From assembly GCF_964204865.1 (NCBI RefSeq), contig NC_135261.1, forward strand, positions 15,252,001 through 15,316,000: a DNA stretch of 64,000 nt. Direction: 5' to 3'. Positions 22,701-37,700 of this stretch are shown piece after piece; positions within the stretch are counted from its first letter, which is position 1; each line of letters begins with the position of its first letter. This DNA comes from Styela clava (lineage: Eukaryota; Chordata; Ascidiacea; Stolidobranchia; Styelidae). A program made the position numbers and the translations under genes. The notes under the pieces are model-generated. The model saw nothing but the letters and a program-made list of their open reading frames with translations, was not told the DNA's origin and searched no databases.

Positions 22701-25700
22701 TTCAAACCTTGGACTTCTAATTATGTGTAATCAGACTGCAACTTGGCTAATTTTGGCTGTTGTATGTCCTTGTTTTATCATACAAACATCATTTTAACTT
22801 GTCTTCTTGTTAACTTAATTATTGCAGTTAAGTCGAAACGTTCAAACAATGAAGAAAAGAAAAAGGATGGACAGAGTATAAATTTACAGGTGATTTTGTG
22901 AAATTGTGGATTTGAATTGGTTGTGACTTATATTGAAAGTATCAAGCCATTTATTCTGAAATATAGGATTTGATCTTTGAATGTAATATAAATGTTCTAA
23001 ATTCAAATATCTTCTTCCACAAAATCATCATACTATATGGCAAATTTCACTATGTAAAATGTTGCTGCAAATGTGGTGAGTTTTACAAAAATGGCATTAC
23101 TTTTCATAACTTAATAACCCAATATCATTTAATTGTTCCCCCCCCATATCTCTTTGTCAAATTTGTTGTCGATTGTAGGACGTTAAATCATCCTTTACGG
23201 AAATGAAAAAGAATCTCACACCATTTGTTGGGGTTTTACAATCAAGAATGTCCAGTTTAAATGAGGGTGCAGGACAATTATCACAAAGAATACAGTCTCA
23301 GGTGAATATTAGTTTGGATAGGGGTGCAAAAAGGGCAAAAAGTTTTAGTCATAAAATGTTTCAATAAAATAATTTCAAATTGAAAATGATTTGAACCTGT
23401 ATTTTACTCAAATAGTAACGTACAAGTATCTCAATTCAACAACAGTTGCTAAAATTCTCAGTCAACGATCGAGGGGTGTATTTTTAAACTTTGCCATGGG
23501 CGCCATTTTATGTAGGTATGCCACTTCATATGTCCATGTTGATCTGACTGTTCAGCATATTTCTGTGCTGTCATAACTGATCAATAATTAAACCTCTTTT
23601 TGTAATATATTGGGAGGTTAGTTGAAATTCTGGAATCGATTGGTAAAATAACAATTGTCAGATTTTCCTTTTTCCGAAGAACCTATATATATATGTGAAG
23701 TCTATGCTCATGGAAAATTGATAAATTAAAGTAAAGTTATGTTTGAAGTTTAATAACATATGGGTAACATTATGAGTTGTATGTTTATTTGCCTATTTTT
23801 AAGATTATTCGGATCAGAAAATACAATATGATTATTCATTCAGGCTAAAGAACTTCAAAAGAAACTTCCTGTTGTGGCGACAACACTATTCACTAAGGAT
23901 GACAAAAATATTAACCCACCCTCAGATATTCGAAAACCAAATGTCACTGAAGAATCTGTGAATGATAATGATAACAAAACTAAAGACATAAATACAGAAG
24001 CAGAAAATTCAGGTAAGAATATTTGACTAATTTTGATTGTGTTGATCGAGTTTTGAATTCTCCGTTATACTGTGTGCTGTTGTCAAGCACTTGCCTATAT
24101 AGTTCGTTAAATGGATGGTGAATAACTACAGGTACTTCCAATTGCTTACGTTTTGTGATTCCTATGTTTGCAGCTAAAAATTGTAATAGGCTATTGTAGA
24201 TGATGATATTTTTACGTCCTACTTATATAGGAACAGGATTCTTGGCTTTTTATTGTATATTATACTTATTATTGTTCTTGAATAAAATACCTGGAGGGTG
24301 ATGACATCTTGCCTACTTTACCTTGGTTGCTAAATGCCCCAAACTTATTTGGCTATTTTGTATGATTTTCAATATATAAATCCATACCACTCCTAGCAAT
24401 GCTGTGTCCAGGTCATGATAATGTTGATAAATTTTCCAATATGCTGCTATTATCAATAGTATATTTGTCTTGATCATACCCAATTCATTTTGCTTCAGTG
24501 GAGAGGTTTTTGATGTAAGATAACCTATGTGTATATCTTTTATTAACCCAACAATGAAATATTTCTAAAATACAACAACAATCTATCTAGTATGTATAGA
24601 TATCAATATTGACCTATTTTAAAGCTAGGTTAAACAAACATGTCATAGCAAAAGGTAAATCATTAAACTACCAAAGCACATGCTGCTATGCACGTGACAT
24701 AAATATACAAATATTATCAACAGAAAACAAACATATGGGTGATGCTTTTTTGTGTGTTCACAAATGGCACCATGTGTTTGTTGTTATACTGAGCACCAAT
24801 TATACAATTGACTCTTAATAAGAATTGTTTTGAAGTTTGTTGTGTAAGGTCCCCAACTAACAAAAAATATATAAGTGACAATAAAACAGAACCCAAACAT
24901 TTCCCGATTACTTCTGTGAAAGGAACACTTGAACTTCTGTTTGTGAATGACTTTACCCATAAGTTTCAGTAATCTGGGATGCTTTTCTCAGAAGTTATCT
25001 TAATTCTGGAATAGGCCTATCTAAATTACCCCGGTTTTAATTGATATAGGTATTTGTAAGCAAACTTATTCAAGTTATTTCATTAGTTAACACTGTTCCA
25101 TAATATGCTTACTATCTAACTTACTGATGATTTAGATTTTAGTTAAATTTATTCTAATGCAGACTTGCTATTGGGGCTGTTATAAGTTGGCTGAAGCAAT
25201 TGTCGATATATATTCTTGATCCTAATCTGATTTATTTTAATTTAACACTTTAATTGCTTATTATTTCAATTAATCTTTGTAAAGATATTTAAAGTTAAGA
25301 TTTGTGATTTTCCATGCCATAATCAAATATCTATTACAGTAATACTTTACCATGCACATTCAACCTAGTAAACCTTACCCATTGAATGCTGTCATGCCTG
25401 TCAATTAATTTATTTTCTAATCTAATTAAAGTTGCTGTTAAATGTGGTCTGTTTTTGTAACAGGATTTGTCAGCGGAATATGACCAACCAAAAAATAAAG
25501 TATTTCATTTTGAAAATTGAAATTTTCTACTAGGGATGTGTTTTTTTCAATTGAAGATCACTGAATGTTTTATTTCTGCTTCTGTAAACCAGTGGTTTTA
25601 CTTTTTCTTCTATCTGCATCCCTTTTTAAAAATCACCAACCGATTCTTTCACCCCCATTAAATTACAAACAACGATTGTTTGAGTCTCGCTTTTCTTAAG

Positions 25701-28700
25701 ATTCACTCCTGTAAAAAACCTGCAGGTCTACAGAATGTATATTATTGTCCAATTTAAAAAATTGTAAATAAAAATTGCAGAAACTTGCCATGAAGACATG
25801 GGTAATTCAAACAAGTTGACTAATACAAGAAACAATGATGATGATAATACAACTAATTCATCTTCAAAAACTGAATGTCAAATAATGTCTTGCTATGATT
25901 CAACGGTTCCGATATTGGACCCAAACATGTTGAAGAAGCCTGAATTACTTAATAAAAAAATGGTGCTTGGATCAAAAAGTTTGGATCAAGATTTTTTACA
26001 TTCTCAAGGCCACCCGGAATTATTGAACGATACTGAGGTAAGTTTGCTAAATTGTTTTATCTGGTATTAAAGGTCTATATTGTGAAAATATACCTTCAAC
26101 AAATCCCATGAATATTCCTCACAATTGTATTAGATTAGACAAGCTGTTTGAAATACTTTTTTCTATCTTTCATAGTTTTGAATAATTAATATTAAGAATC
26201 AAGCCATAAACAGTTTTTTTCAGTAAGATATTTTAGTCCAATTCATTTTGTTGATATATGATTATCTTAGTATGAAAGTAGACATGAAATAATGTTTGCG
26301 ACATACAGAACGTACATTAGCAAATCAATATTTAACTAGTACTGAAACGCTGGAATTAGTTATAAAGTATTTTGTAACATCAATATTACACGACATTGCA
26401 TCAGTGCCTTATTTTTTTATATGAAAGCATTCAATATGTTCAACTCCACCTTTATGTCATGTAGGTGTAAGGTGTTCCCTTCCAAGCGAGCGACATGAAA
26501 TAGAAGTCAATGTCCAATGCCTTTTTACACACCAATATCTGAATCTTCAGCTGCAAATTTGATTTATTTGGCTGTTTGATCCATTTGGCTAGGAATAACT
26601 CAGGCTTATTTATAGAATATTTTCAATTTGTCACTTATAGGATAGACTTCAATCACCGGTGAAATTTCATTTTGATAAACTTGATAAAATTGCATCAGAA
26701 GATGGAGGAGAAATTGTATTCGTGTCTAAAAGAAAGAAGAAATCAAGATCAAGTAATACTACTTTATTCTGATTGTTGTGGGACATTTGCAATGGGTGAT
26801 TGGTTCGCATGTTGGCAGGGTAAAGATTATGGGTTCCGAATACTCCATACCATACCCACCACTTCACCCAAGAGTCAATAATTTGGATACGCAATGCAGA
26901 ACTGGAAAGATTTCTGTTGGCGAAATAATAAAAGTTCAAGTGCCTGCCGTAACAGGTTCTTTCTCAGAGGGAAGGCGGTAAAACACCTCAGAAGTTTTAT
27001 GATATATGCCAGATGTCACTCAGTGAAAATTTAATTTGCTTTATATTTTGCTGACTATCAACACAATAATCATGCATATTGAAACAACATTCCTATTCTT
27101 CAATTATTTTTGCATTTTGACAATGATTTATTTGAAAATTTATATGAAGAATATAAATTTATATTTTGAATATGATTATCTTATATGAATATCCTGGTTA
27201 GAGGGAAGCTTATAAAACAACTTATAAAGCGAACCCCGGCCTGTCGTCCGCTTACCAAATCCATGGTGGATGGTGAAATAAGTATGCAATATGGGTCTTA
27301 ATTGTTTATAAATACATCTTACCAATTTACAAGGCTAGTAATGCCATACTTTATGAATAAGATGGTGATATACTACATAGATAAAGCATAGTTCAATATT
27401 TGGTACTCCTGTAATGTGTGTACCGGGTTAGGACTATGCCGCCCATAATTTTGTTTTGATTTTCCTTATTTTAGTTCTATTACGAGTTCAGGGACTGTCT
27501 TTGTTAGCCAGGTGAATATACCCCCTGCCCATAGGTTTTTAGTCCATTTACACAACTTTATTAGCCGTACAAAATTAGTTACCTTAATATTGGTACACAT
27601 ACTTCTGGAGCGCCCAGTATTTAATGCTTCAGTCAAAGATAGATGCTACAATATATGATTCCTATATTATTTTCCAGCTTCAACATCGAGTGGGAAACAA
27701 ACAATAATCACTCAAGAGAAAACTGATATTGTGAGTAACACTCATAACTTGCTCACTTCCTCTGAACTCCACTCTTCACAAATAGAGATTAACAGTGACC
27801 TTCCTGGTTTAAAGGTTGGAGAGCAAAGTTCACAACCCGCTGTAGATCACAATATTTCATATGAAGACAGGAAAAGTGACCTTCCTGGTTTGAAGGTTGA
27901 AGATCAAAGTTCACTAGCCACTGTAGATCACAATACTTTGTATGAAGACAGGTGCTTTGGCCTGAATGAGGACTCTGGAATTCCAATACATGATCATGAA
28001 AATACTAACGCCAGTAATGATGGAATGTCGCCTACAGGGAAAAATGAAGATCGTATTGTTGTAATGCATAAGACAACAGGGAATCAGTTATGCCCAAAAG
28101 TTGTTCAGTCGCCAAAAATTGATTCCACAGATTTTGACTTCTTCACATCTAAGCTGGCATCACTAAATTTGTCGAGGATTGAAGAGAACCAAATTACTTC
28201 AGAACGCACTAACTCAGATGAAAGAAATAACTGTAAAGAAGAATTTCTACCAAAGCAAAAAAGCGAGCAAAAAAACGCAAATTGTACTATTTTAAAACCA
28301 GAATCTGGACTTGATGATTCAACATCGGAGTTGAAAACTTCATCGAAGATTGCAAGTCTTTCTGACAACGCTGTCAGCACTCCTTTTCTTCTGGATAGTG
28401 ACTTTATCTCAACAGCTGTTGTAAAATCAAAGCAGGAGCCATTGTTTTCCGACTCTGAGGAGTCGCTCAATGAAAGGGTGAGTGAGAGTCAAACACATAA
28501 TGATAGAAACACTCAAATTGCTTCCAGTATTGATGATATTTATAGAATAGAAGACGGATCTGTGGATTTTGGGAGTGAAATTGAGACCGATTCAGATAAC
28601 TCATATGAGACCCCTGTGAGTTTTTTTTGATCATTTTTTACTTTTTTATCGTAAAGTATTGAAACATAATCATCGAATAAACAATTTCTCATCAATTGAT

Positions 28701-31700
28701 TATCTATTTCTCTTTTTGCCATGAATTCATAGACTCAATTTAACGCAAGTCTGAGTTTTTTGCGATCAGTTTTCTAAGATGAGATTTTTGCAAAAATGAA
28801 ATATTGAAGTCATATTCAACAAATAACATATGAAAGTCGAGGATATATACTCAAATCTTTATTTTTCACTCTTAATGGTTCTTTAGTTCAAAGAAGAGAA
28901 TGAGAACCTTTTTTCTCATTTTCCAAAATACTATAAGTTCATTATCCTGAATATTCAAAGGTGTCTTTTGATAAACAATAATTTTTATCGATTTGTCTAG
29001 GTATTACCTACTGTTGTGCGAAAACAAATCAGTGTGGCATCCTCTACCCAGAGTTTTACAAGTTGTTTTGGAGATACAGTTCCTGTTAAATTATTAGACA
29101 GCTGGTCGGCTACAAATTTGCAACATCAAGTTGTCAGTGTTTCAGGTAAATTGGGGCGAGATTTTTTTGTTTAATTCTGGATAGCATGTATGGCAGACTG
29201 TAGCTGTTTGTATGGTTACAAGGTCTGGTAAAGGATTAATTTATCCCAACCCTTTTTTAACACCCCCCCCTAGTGCTTAATTTCCAAATGTTCATTCCCC
29301 AATATGCATGAAAACTTCATATTTCCATTGGTTGTTCAATCGTTAGTAGATCATTAGCTAGTAAAGTAAAGAGTTTCAGCAGATGCATGTTTTTAATTGC
29401 ACAATTTTTAATTTTGATGACCATATTACTCGAACTTCGAAGTGAAAAACGAATCCCATAGACCCCACAGAAATTTTTTCGGTGAGAAAAAGTACCTAAT
29501 AGCATTCTACCAACAACAACGAGCTCAAGTTGAGTTTTGCGGTTTAACTGTAATTCGGATTCATTTTCCATTTACATTTAACACCCTTGTGATGTTTATT
29601 AATCATATGGAATCATTAAATTTTATTATTTATGCTTTATTACCTTTTCCTAGGATCAGATTCCTTCATCTGGTTTATTGATAGCAGTAATCATATATAC
29701 ATAGCGGAGGAGATTGAATTTGGAATGTTTAATGTTAAGTGGAAAAAACTTGCCAAGAAGGGAGTGCAATTATGCGTATCACCAAGTGGTAAGCTTTCAT
29801 GAGTTTTGACTTTCAATGATGTTAATTTCACAAGTTTGAGTGGTTACTGGATACTCGATTTGATGAAATACCTTGTTTTAACCTAATGTGAACGTACACT
29901 CACTCAGGGGTTTGCGCATGGTGCTTAGCTATAGAAATATGTCCTCTGGTTACCGTGCCTGTGCTCACAGATTCGAGTCCTGTTGGGATAAATGTGCGGG
30001 ATAGCTGTAGGGTGGTTCACGTAACTGCTGATTAGTTGCAGTTTCCTCCATCATCAAGTCTAAAAAAGAATAATAACTGGCTAACTAATACCACACCTGA
30101 CATGGAAGGGCAAACGCATAAGGGGCAGTGGTGGGTATGCCATATGATTAAGCCATATTACAGATTTTCCTTTCCCTCAGGATAAATATGAAGATCCTCT
30201 CTTATTGAATAAGTGATGATTGCCACATTGCTTGATTTGTGTGGAATAATTACACTACATTTTTAAGAAAATTTCCTCAAATCAAGATGACACAGTCCCA
30301 CTCAGAAAAAAAAAGTGACCCATTTCTGATCAAAGTTATGAGCGACTATCGAAATGCCTAACAATTTCTTAAGCATCATAGAATTATGATTGTGCATTGA
30401 ATGCGATCCATCAATAAGAACAGGGGCATGCATGGATACAGTGTAAATTTTACGAATGCACACATTCTTGGTAGAGGCATACTGTTTAAAGGCACTTTAC
30501 AAATTTCCCATACTGAAAGAACTTAGACATGCATAGAAAATGGTCGTCTCTCGCATACATGAATATAATATTTTAATACAAGTTTAGGAACCACTGGTGC
30601 AGAGATTTGTTTCAAGAAAATTTGTACAAACTGTTTTCATATTTGCAAGGTGCTGTAGCTTGGCTTGTTACCAAAGGTGGAGACGTCTATGCTGCTGTTA
30701 TGCCAGTTGATTTCCAGTCACTAGAGGAACCCATTAAATTATTCTGGCAATTCGTAAGCAGTGAAGTGAAGTACGCTACTCTCGGTCATGATAGTGCATG
30801 GGTTGTATCCAACAGTGGAAATGTTAAAGTTCAATTTGGAATTTCAAGATCAAATCCTTTTTCTAAAAGTTGGGATGTAGTGCCCTGGAATTTAGAGAAG
30901 GTGCTGGGTAATATCTCAGATTTCATGATTAGGCGTTTTGTATTTTTTATCATCAGATTTGTACAATCTATTGAGCTCCTTTGAGTTCTTACATCAGAAT
31001 TTTATATATAATTTCTGGGCGCTCCAGAAGTGTGTGTACCAATATGGAGGTAACTAATTTTGTTCGCCTCCTTTACATCAAGTTGTTTAAAGGGACAGAA
31101 GTCTATTGGCAGGGGGTATATTTATTTGGCTGACACAAACAGTCCCCCGAACTTGTAATAGAGCTAAAATAAGGATAGTCTGAATAAATTATGGCCTATC
31201 CCGAACCTGATATACAATACATACTACGGAAATACCAATTTCTGTTTGAATTGTAAAATTTCTTAATCATATCAACAACCTTTACTGTCTTTTTCAATCA
31301 TGTTAGTAATGCAAGTGGATTGTCGCTCCATGCTGATGTTGGTTGTCTGTTGGTGTTGTCCTCTCCAATTCCACTTGAAGTTCATCTAATTCTATGTACA
31401 AGATGACCTAAAAAACAGCATACAAGACATTTGTAGCATATTCTTGGTTGGAAGAATATAACTTTTTGTGCAAATGTTCTAGATCAGGGTGGTCCAAACC
31501 CAGGCCCGCGGGCCACATGTGGCCCGCCGCTCTATTATCTGTGGCCCGCGCCGCATTCGGAGAGTAATCAAAACATCGTACTTTAAATTGCTTCTCATAA
31601 AATGAATCAGAAAAATTGTTTGACATCTTGTTGTTATATCACTATACTGTGTCTAGATTGACTAGTATGATGGCTAGCTGAAGCAACTATAGCGGGGTGA

Positions 31701-34700
31701 ATATGTGATGGGCAGTCTAAATTGTTACCTGGATTTCTATCGTTTTGGTCGGGAATATATGCTAATAATATAGGCATGATAGAAAACTAAACATCGGATG
31801 CGGAATCCATTAGACTAGGTTTGGCAATGCCTGATAACTATGTGTTCACACAATAGAAGTGCTTGTTTTGTATTGCACTGTTTACCTATTCTTGGTACTA
31901 TTGTGGCCCGCAACTAATGCCGAAATAATTTTGTGGCCCGCGGAGCCCACAACCTTGGGCCACCTTGTTCTAGATTATTGAAGCTTCTGGGTATGATCAT
32001 ACCAAATCTGAAGTCCAATTGTTAAATAAATTGTATTTAATTTCGTGGAAGTAATTAAGAAATTTATGAGTTCTGTTTTTTTGGGTCACCATATACTTGG
32101 CATGATTAACTGGAATGCAGCCTAGACTGATAACTGGACAATAGTTAATAGTTTGTCATATGATTAACTCGTTTTATTGACTATCCTCCACTTCTAATAA
32201 ATATCTTATTTTTCAGATCAGTCATATTACGTCTACAAGGTCAACAATTTGGTGCAGAACTGAGAATGGTCAAATATTTGCTGCAGAATTGAGTTCTATT
32301 GATTCGAGTGATTTTTCTTGGGAACCAGGTCTGTAATGAAAATAAATTTACAGAATATCAGTAGTCTACAATACATGTCATGGAATTTGCATCTCAGTGT
32401 AATTTCGTCTGATTTAGAAAATACACAAATCATTTTATTATGAATATAGATAGGACGAGTCGTGATAGAATATTCTTTCTATATCACCAAACTTTTTTCA
32501 ACCATGCAATGTATCTAGCCAAGCAAGCATGTTTCAAACCTGAGTTAAGCTTGCGATACGCTTCAATATTATTCAATGTAGCGAATGCTTGATCATAGGA
32601 GTTGGACATTGTTTTTAGTTCATTTATGGGCCCTTTTTTTGCAAACATACCATTCTGATTAGAAATATTGTTGGTCTAAAACCGCTTTAAAATTTGATCC
32701 CTCAATGGATAGTTGAAATTATTTTTTTAATTTTTTTTTTCCAAATCTACACAATTTATAATGATGATAATATTTTAAATTGTATTTGAAAGGCTCATCT
32801 ATACATTTCTAGCCTTTGGACTATTCGCTTTTTAATACATCGTCTTTTTTGTTTTATTCAGTTGATCTCCCATTCATAAGAGATGGACATCAGTCCTTCA
32901 TACAATCTATAACAAGTGATCATAGAAATACTATTTTTGCTGTGGATGACAAAGGAATGCTGTGGTTTCTGACTGAAGATAGAAATTGGTGGCAGGTATG
33001 ACAATAAGTGTGCATGTGGATTGTTTTGATGTTATGTTGTTTTTGTTGTTCATCTTGTTGTACACGAAGTGCATATATGGGCCGTTTGGTTATTATGTTG
33101 TTGTTGTGAAAATTCGCATGGGATTTGTTTTTGTGTGCGATGAAGTCGTTAAAATTAAAAATTATGCACCATGTGGCAATAGTTTCCAGAACAGTTAACA
33201 TCTTATAAATTATAAATGGTCGATGAATGAACATCTATCTGTCTTGGATGAGAAATGTTCAAAGACTAAAAAATCAGGAATAATAGCATTATTTAAAAAT
33301 AAGACAGTTTTGTACATCAATAACAATTATTAATTTTGTTTTTTATTTTCAGGTCAATGTGAGCGAATATATTGACGAAGGCCAACATCTTCTATCACAT
33401 ACAACATTACATGCTTTGCCTGCCAGTGTGTCTATGTCAGTACATAAGGTATGCTTACATACATACATGAAGATTTTGTATTTGTGAGAGATGTTTCTTA
33501 CATTCACACTAAAAAAAGACAAATGGAGCTACTCGTTTTGAGCAAACTAAAGCATATTTATTGTAAATATTTATCTCTATGGCAGGATTTATAACTCAAT
33601 GTTTTTTTTATGAACTTTTGTTATGTGGAATCTACTACTCGTACTCATCGCTGTTTTCTAATAGTATTGTCATGAACTACTTCCAAATCTACCATCAATC
33701 TGTATTTACTACTGCACAATTCTACGCTATAATTTGTCAGTCTCAGTACTTCTTGGCATTTTAGTTCCCCCTCGAATCACTTATTCATTATATAAATACA
33801 TTCATTTACAGTTTCATATTTATAGCTCTGATGACGCGCATAGCTCTGATTACACTAAAAATTCGGCTTATGCAGGCATAACACTGATATCACTAAAGAG
33901 TCGACTTATTCGCGCGTAACTTTGATCGCACTCAATGATAAGAGCGTACGATTTGTAGGGTCAGCTTATATGGAAATTTTTATAAATTCACAATCTCAGG
34001 GCAGTTTTTAAGATTATATGCGAGATCAGCTTATATGCGAGGATATACGGTAGTTCAATTTATAGCTAATGATATCTTTGAATGACTTTTACATTAATTT
34101 CGAAGTTATATTATTATTATATAATTATTTCAATTTTAGGTTCAGAGATGGATGGCTGGATTGGTGCGAGCACAACATGTTGCAGTTAACAATCAGTCTA
34201 TTTGGATTGTCCACGATAACCAGAAAGTCAATATTGCCAGAGGACCGTTAACTGGTACGAATTACTAATTCTGCTGTCTAAAGAATTAAAAATATGCACA
34301 TACTATACTACTGATTCTCCGAATTTGTTCAGTGTGACTTGTGATTTAGTCTCCATGTACATTGAATATATTGTTTGAAACGTGGAGGTATGCCGCATCG
34401 TGCTGAGCATCAGGAATACGCAAACTGCTGGTAGGTTACAGCCTTCTTCGCCATCAAAGTTTAGGCATCTGAAAACAAATACCTGGTAAACTTCCCCATA
34501 TCCGACATGATCTGGTATTTAAACGAGAAGCCATGGTACATGGATGATTACCAGTTATCTTATCAGTTTTCCTCTGCCTGGAGATGAACATGTGTATCTT
34601 ATACCTGTTTTATATTCTAGGTTGTAGATGGGATATCACCACTCCCCTTGGAGTTGCAAAATCTTCCAAGTGGCAACATATCACAACATCATCTATATTT

Positions 34701-37700
34701 TCAGCAGATTATGGGAATTGGATTGGTAAGAATTGTAAATGTAAACGGAATTCCCCCTTTTCAACACAGTACCTACCAAGGGGTAGTATTGAGTTTAAAA
34801 AAATTTGGTTCCATTAAAGTGAGTAATGTCATGTCAGAGTTCTGATTGTGAATATGTTGTGCATTTTTTGTTTTAAGTGGCAATTCACACATTCACACAG
34901 CATATTTAATCAGCCATTTGGACTTAAGCTGGAGCTAGTATGGTTTGGAAGTATGCAGTGTCTATGTAGTTCAAACATTGCTCACTCAATATCTCATGTG
35001 CTGGGAAAGACTGCTGTACTGTGTAGTATATATAATATGATTGTACTATAAATTATAGGCTTCCGTAAATCTGTTTTTTGACATTTTGAATTTTCTTCTT
35101 GAAGATTTTTTGGATTTACTGTAATAAACTGAACCTATTCACGAATTGCCTACTATTATATAATTTGGGTCTTTTTGTCTTCATCTTGTAAATAAATCTA
35201 GTATGACTAAATATCATGTTATTTACATATTAGTGATTGATTGCGATTTTTATTCGACAAGTTTTTTTTACAATTACAGGTTTGGTGTGGGCGTCTCGAC
35301 CTAATGGGGAGATATTTTGCTTTCCCTCACAAGATGTTGCTACTACACACGCAGTAACTCTTATTACACCGGTATCTGACAAAGTAACAATTTCTTGTAT
35401 GTCTGCGTGTAAGGAAGCATTGTGGGTTTTACATGATGATGGTACGGTTTATATTAGATCAGGAATTTCTGCAGATTGTTTGGATGGAACAGAGTGGAAT
35501 AAACTTGATACAACCGAACAGTTGGGTAAGTAAGAGAGGGGCAAGACCCCCAATGCCATCATAGTGAGGCCCAAACTGATTCTAGGTGTGAATTCATAAA
35601 TTATAAACATGTACAGACTACAGACCATCATGTTTATTATGTGCACAAAAGACTCGTAAGCCGTAAACACATAAAGTAACTTGAAATTGTACTTAGCTAA
35701 CAGGTAACAAAATGCAAAGACAAATTCATTTTAAGTTCCAAAATCATAATTTTCAGTTATCTTAATTGCTACCTAGAAGGGGCCAAGTGCAATCTGTTTT
35801 GCATAGAGCTCTGCGTTGTTAAGACCGGCTCTGATGAGAAGGTCTTTGTTGTTTGTTGTATGCAATGGAGCCATTCAAAATTAAATATACTCAAATTTAA
35901 ATTAATTTACCGGTAAGTATTATTTTTGGTCATAAATTATTTTCTGACCTAAGTTCATTTATAGGAAAAACCAAACTTGTGTACTTGAGTTGTGGAACTC
36001 AAAACGTTTGGGCTGTTGATTCCAGTGGTCTGGTATATTTTCGAATCGGTGTTGCAGCAGTAGATAGACATTCCCTTCCACCTGCATGGATTCCAATAGA
36101 AGGTTGCCAAGTGTCAGGAAGGAAATTTATACAGGTTAGATATTTTCACAGCATAAGAGGTTCAATTGATTTATATGTACATAATGTGTACTACGTATGA
36201 TATCAGAAACCTGAATTGGCAATCTTATTTCATAAATATCATTATGTGAAATTTTCCAACTCGCTTGTCAACTTCAACAAAGTCAAAGTCAACAAGTAGT
36301 CCTGCTGTCCAATATCCCACAAATGCCAATGAGGCCAATGTAGTTATACACACCCTCATTGTAAACATGGGCAATATAGCGGGGTGTGGTGGGCTGGTAG
36401 CCAACCTTTTATGGCTCGTGGCCCCTTCTGGAGACTTCTAGGTTCTTGCACTCATGGCCACCTGTTCATCATTCCAGTAGTATTTTTAGTGTTTTTTCAA
36501 TTGATGAAATCACCATGTGAAATAACTTTATGAAGCAATAAAACTCGGAGAAACAGGGAAGTATTCTCGTAAAGGATAAATTAAATCAGTTTTGCGCCTA
36601 GCAATGTGCCCCCTCCAACGGCTCTGTGGGGGTCAGGGACCCCCGGTTAAGAAACCAATCCTTGATTTAACTCATTCTGTTAAAAGTATAGTGTTTATAT
36701 TAAGCATCGGACTGGCTCGAGGTGGCTCCTAATATGTTTATTCTACTCAATTTCTTTTAAATTTTGTTAATATTATTTTCAGATAGAGTGTGGTCTTTCT
36801 GATGGCAGTGTGTGGGCATTGGATGATGCAAACAATGTTTTTGTTCGCACTGGAGTTTCATTCACTTTGCCGGTCGGTGATAAGTGGGAAGAAGTTCCAG
36901 GTAATAACGTAGATATTTCATAAAAGTTTTGAAAATATGTAAAAATGGAATTTTTTCTTCTGTGAAAGAAGAAAATTTCTTACAAATTTAATGAGTGCTT
37001 CCTTATAATCATTTGACGTTGCATTACTGCAGTGAATTACATACAGCCTTTTCTGCCTGTGCCTTTATGTACATTATGTTGCATCAGTAGCATAGAATAT
37101 CAGTGAAGTGAAGGGTATTCTGTCATTAGAGCTGCGTAAAGATACCTTTTTTGCAATAATGATGTAACTTTTTTTCCAGGTTCTCATGCTCAACAAATCT
37201 GTATAAGTAATCACACCGTATGGGGATTGAGAATTGGTGGCAATTTGATCAGAAGATATGGTATATCTGATAGAAATCTTATTGGTGATTACTGGAAAAA
37301 AGTAAAAGGAAAATTAAACAGAATCGCAGGTACTAGTCTCGAAAACATAATTTTTGCTTGTCGTCGGTATAATGTTAAGATTGTTCATTTTAAACATTTA
37401 AAATTTTTTCTTGCACCTCTCATTACCCTGCGTGGGTTCACAGGTTCGAATTCCATGCATGGTAGTTATGTGTGAGAGGATTGCTGGACTTCTCACCGCA
37501 GCAGTGTGGTTAAGCAGCCGCTGGTTGATTACGGCTTCCTCCACCATCAAGTCCATTCTTTCGAAAAACAAATAACTGGCTAACTAATCCCATACCCGAC
37601 ATGGACTAGTAAACGGACGAGAAAGCAGTCTCCTAGTCCTCTGTATTTTGTTTGTTCATTTGTTGTTGTTTTGTAATTTGTTACTGTAGGAGTGACCAAA

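Larger units (their letters stand above)
22828..28615 (+). other. TECPR2: TECPR2 exons 9-14: disordered acidic middle region
   Basis: Residues about 431-984 are low in hydrophobics and rich in Ser, Asp, Glu, Asn and Lys. Exon 13 holds the one strongly conserved island, a Glu/Asp cluster followed by VSKRKKKSRS, corresponding to the human KVKRKKKKKK stretch. Exon 14 is unusually long (938 bp) and contains two tandem 27-residue units at 27794-27874 and 27875-27955, each starting SDLPGLKV and ending YEDR. They arose by an exact-length 81-bp duplication and then diverged. Confidence 0.85.

Noticed and set aside
30607..30649. Upstream extension of TECPR2 exon 17
   Set aside because: The frame is open, but exon 16 phase and conservation place the acceptor at 30648-30649.
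31408..31626. Minus-strand 72-codon frame
   Set aside because: It lies across the end of a hAT MITE and has no conserved feature.
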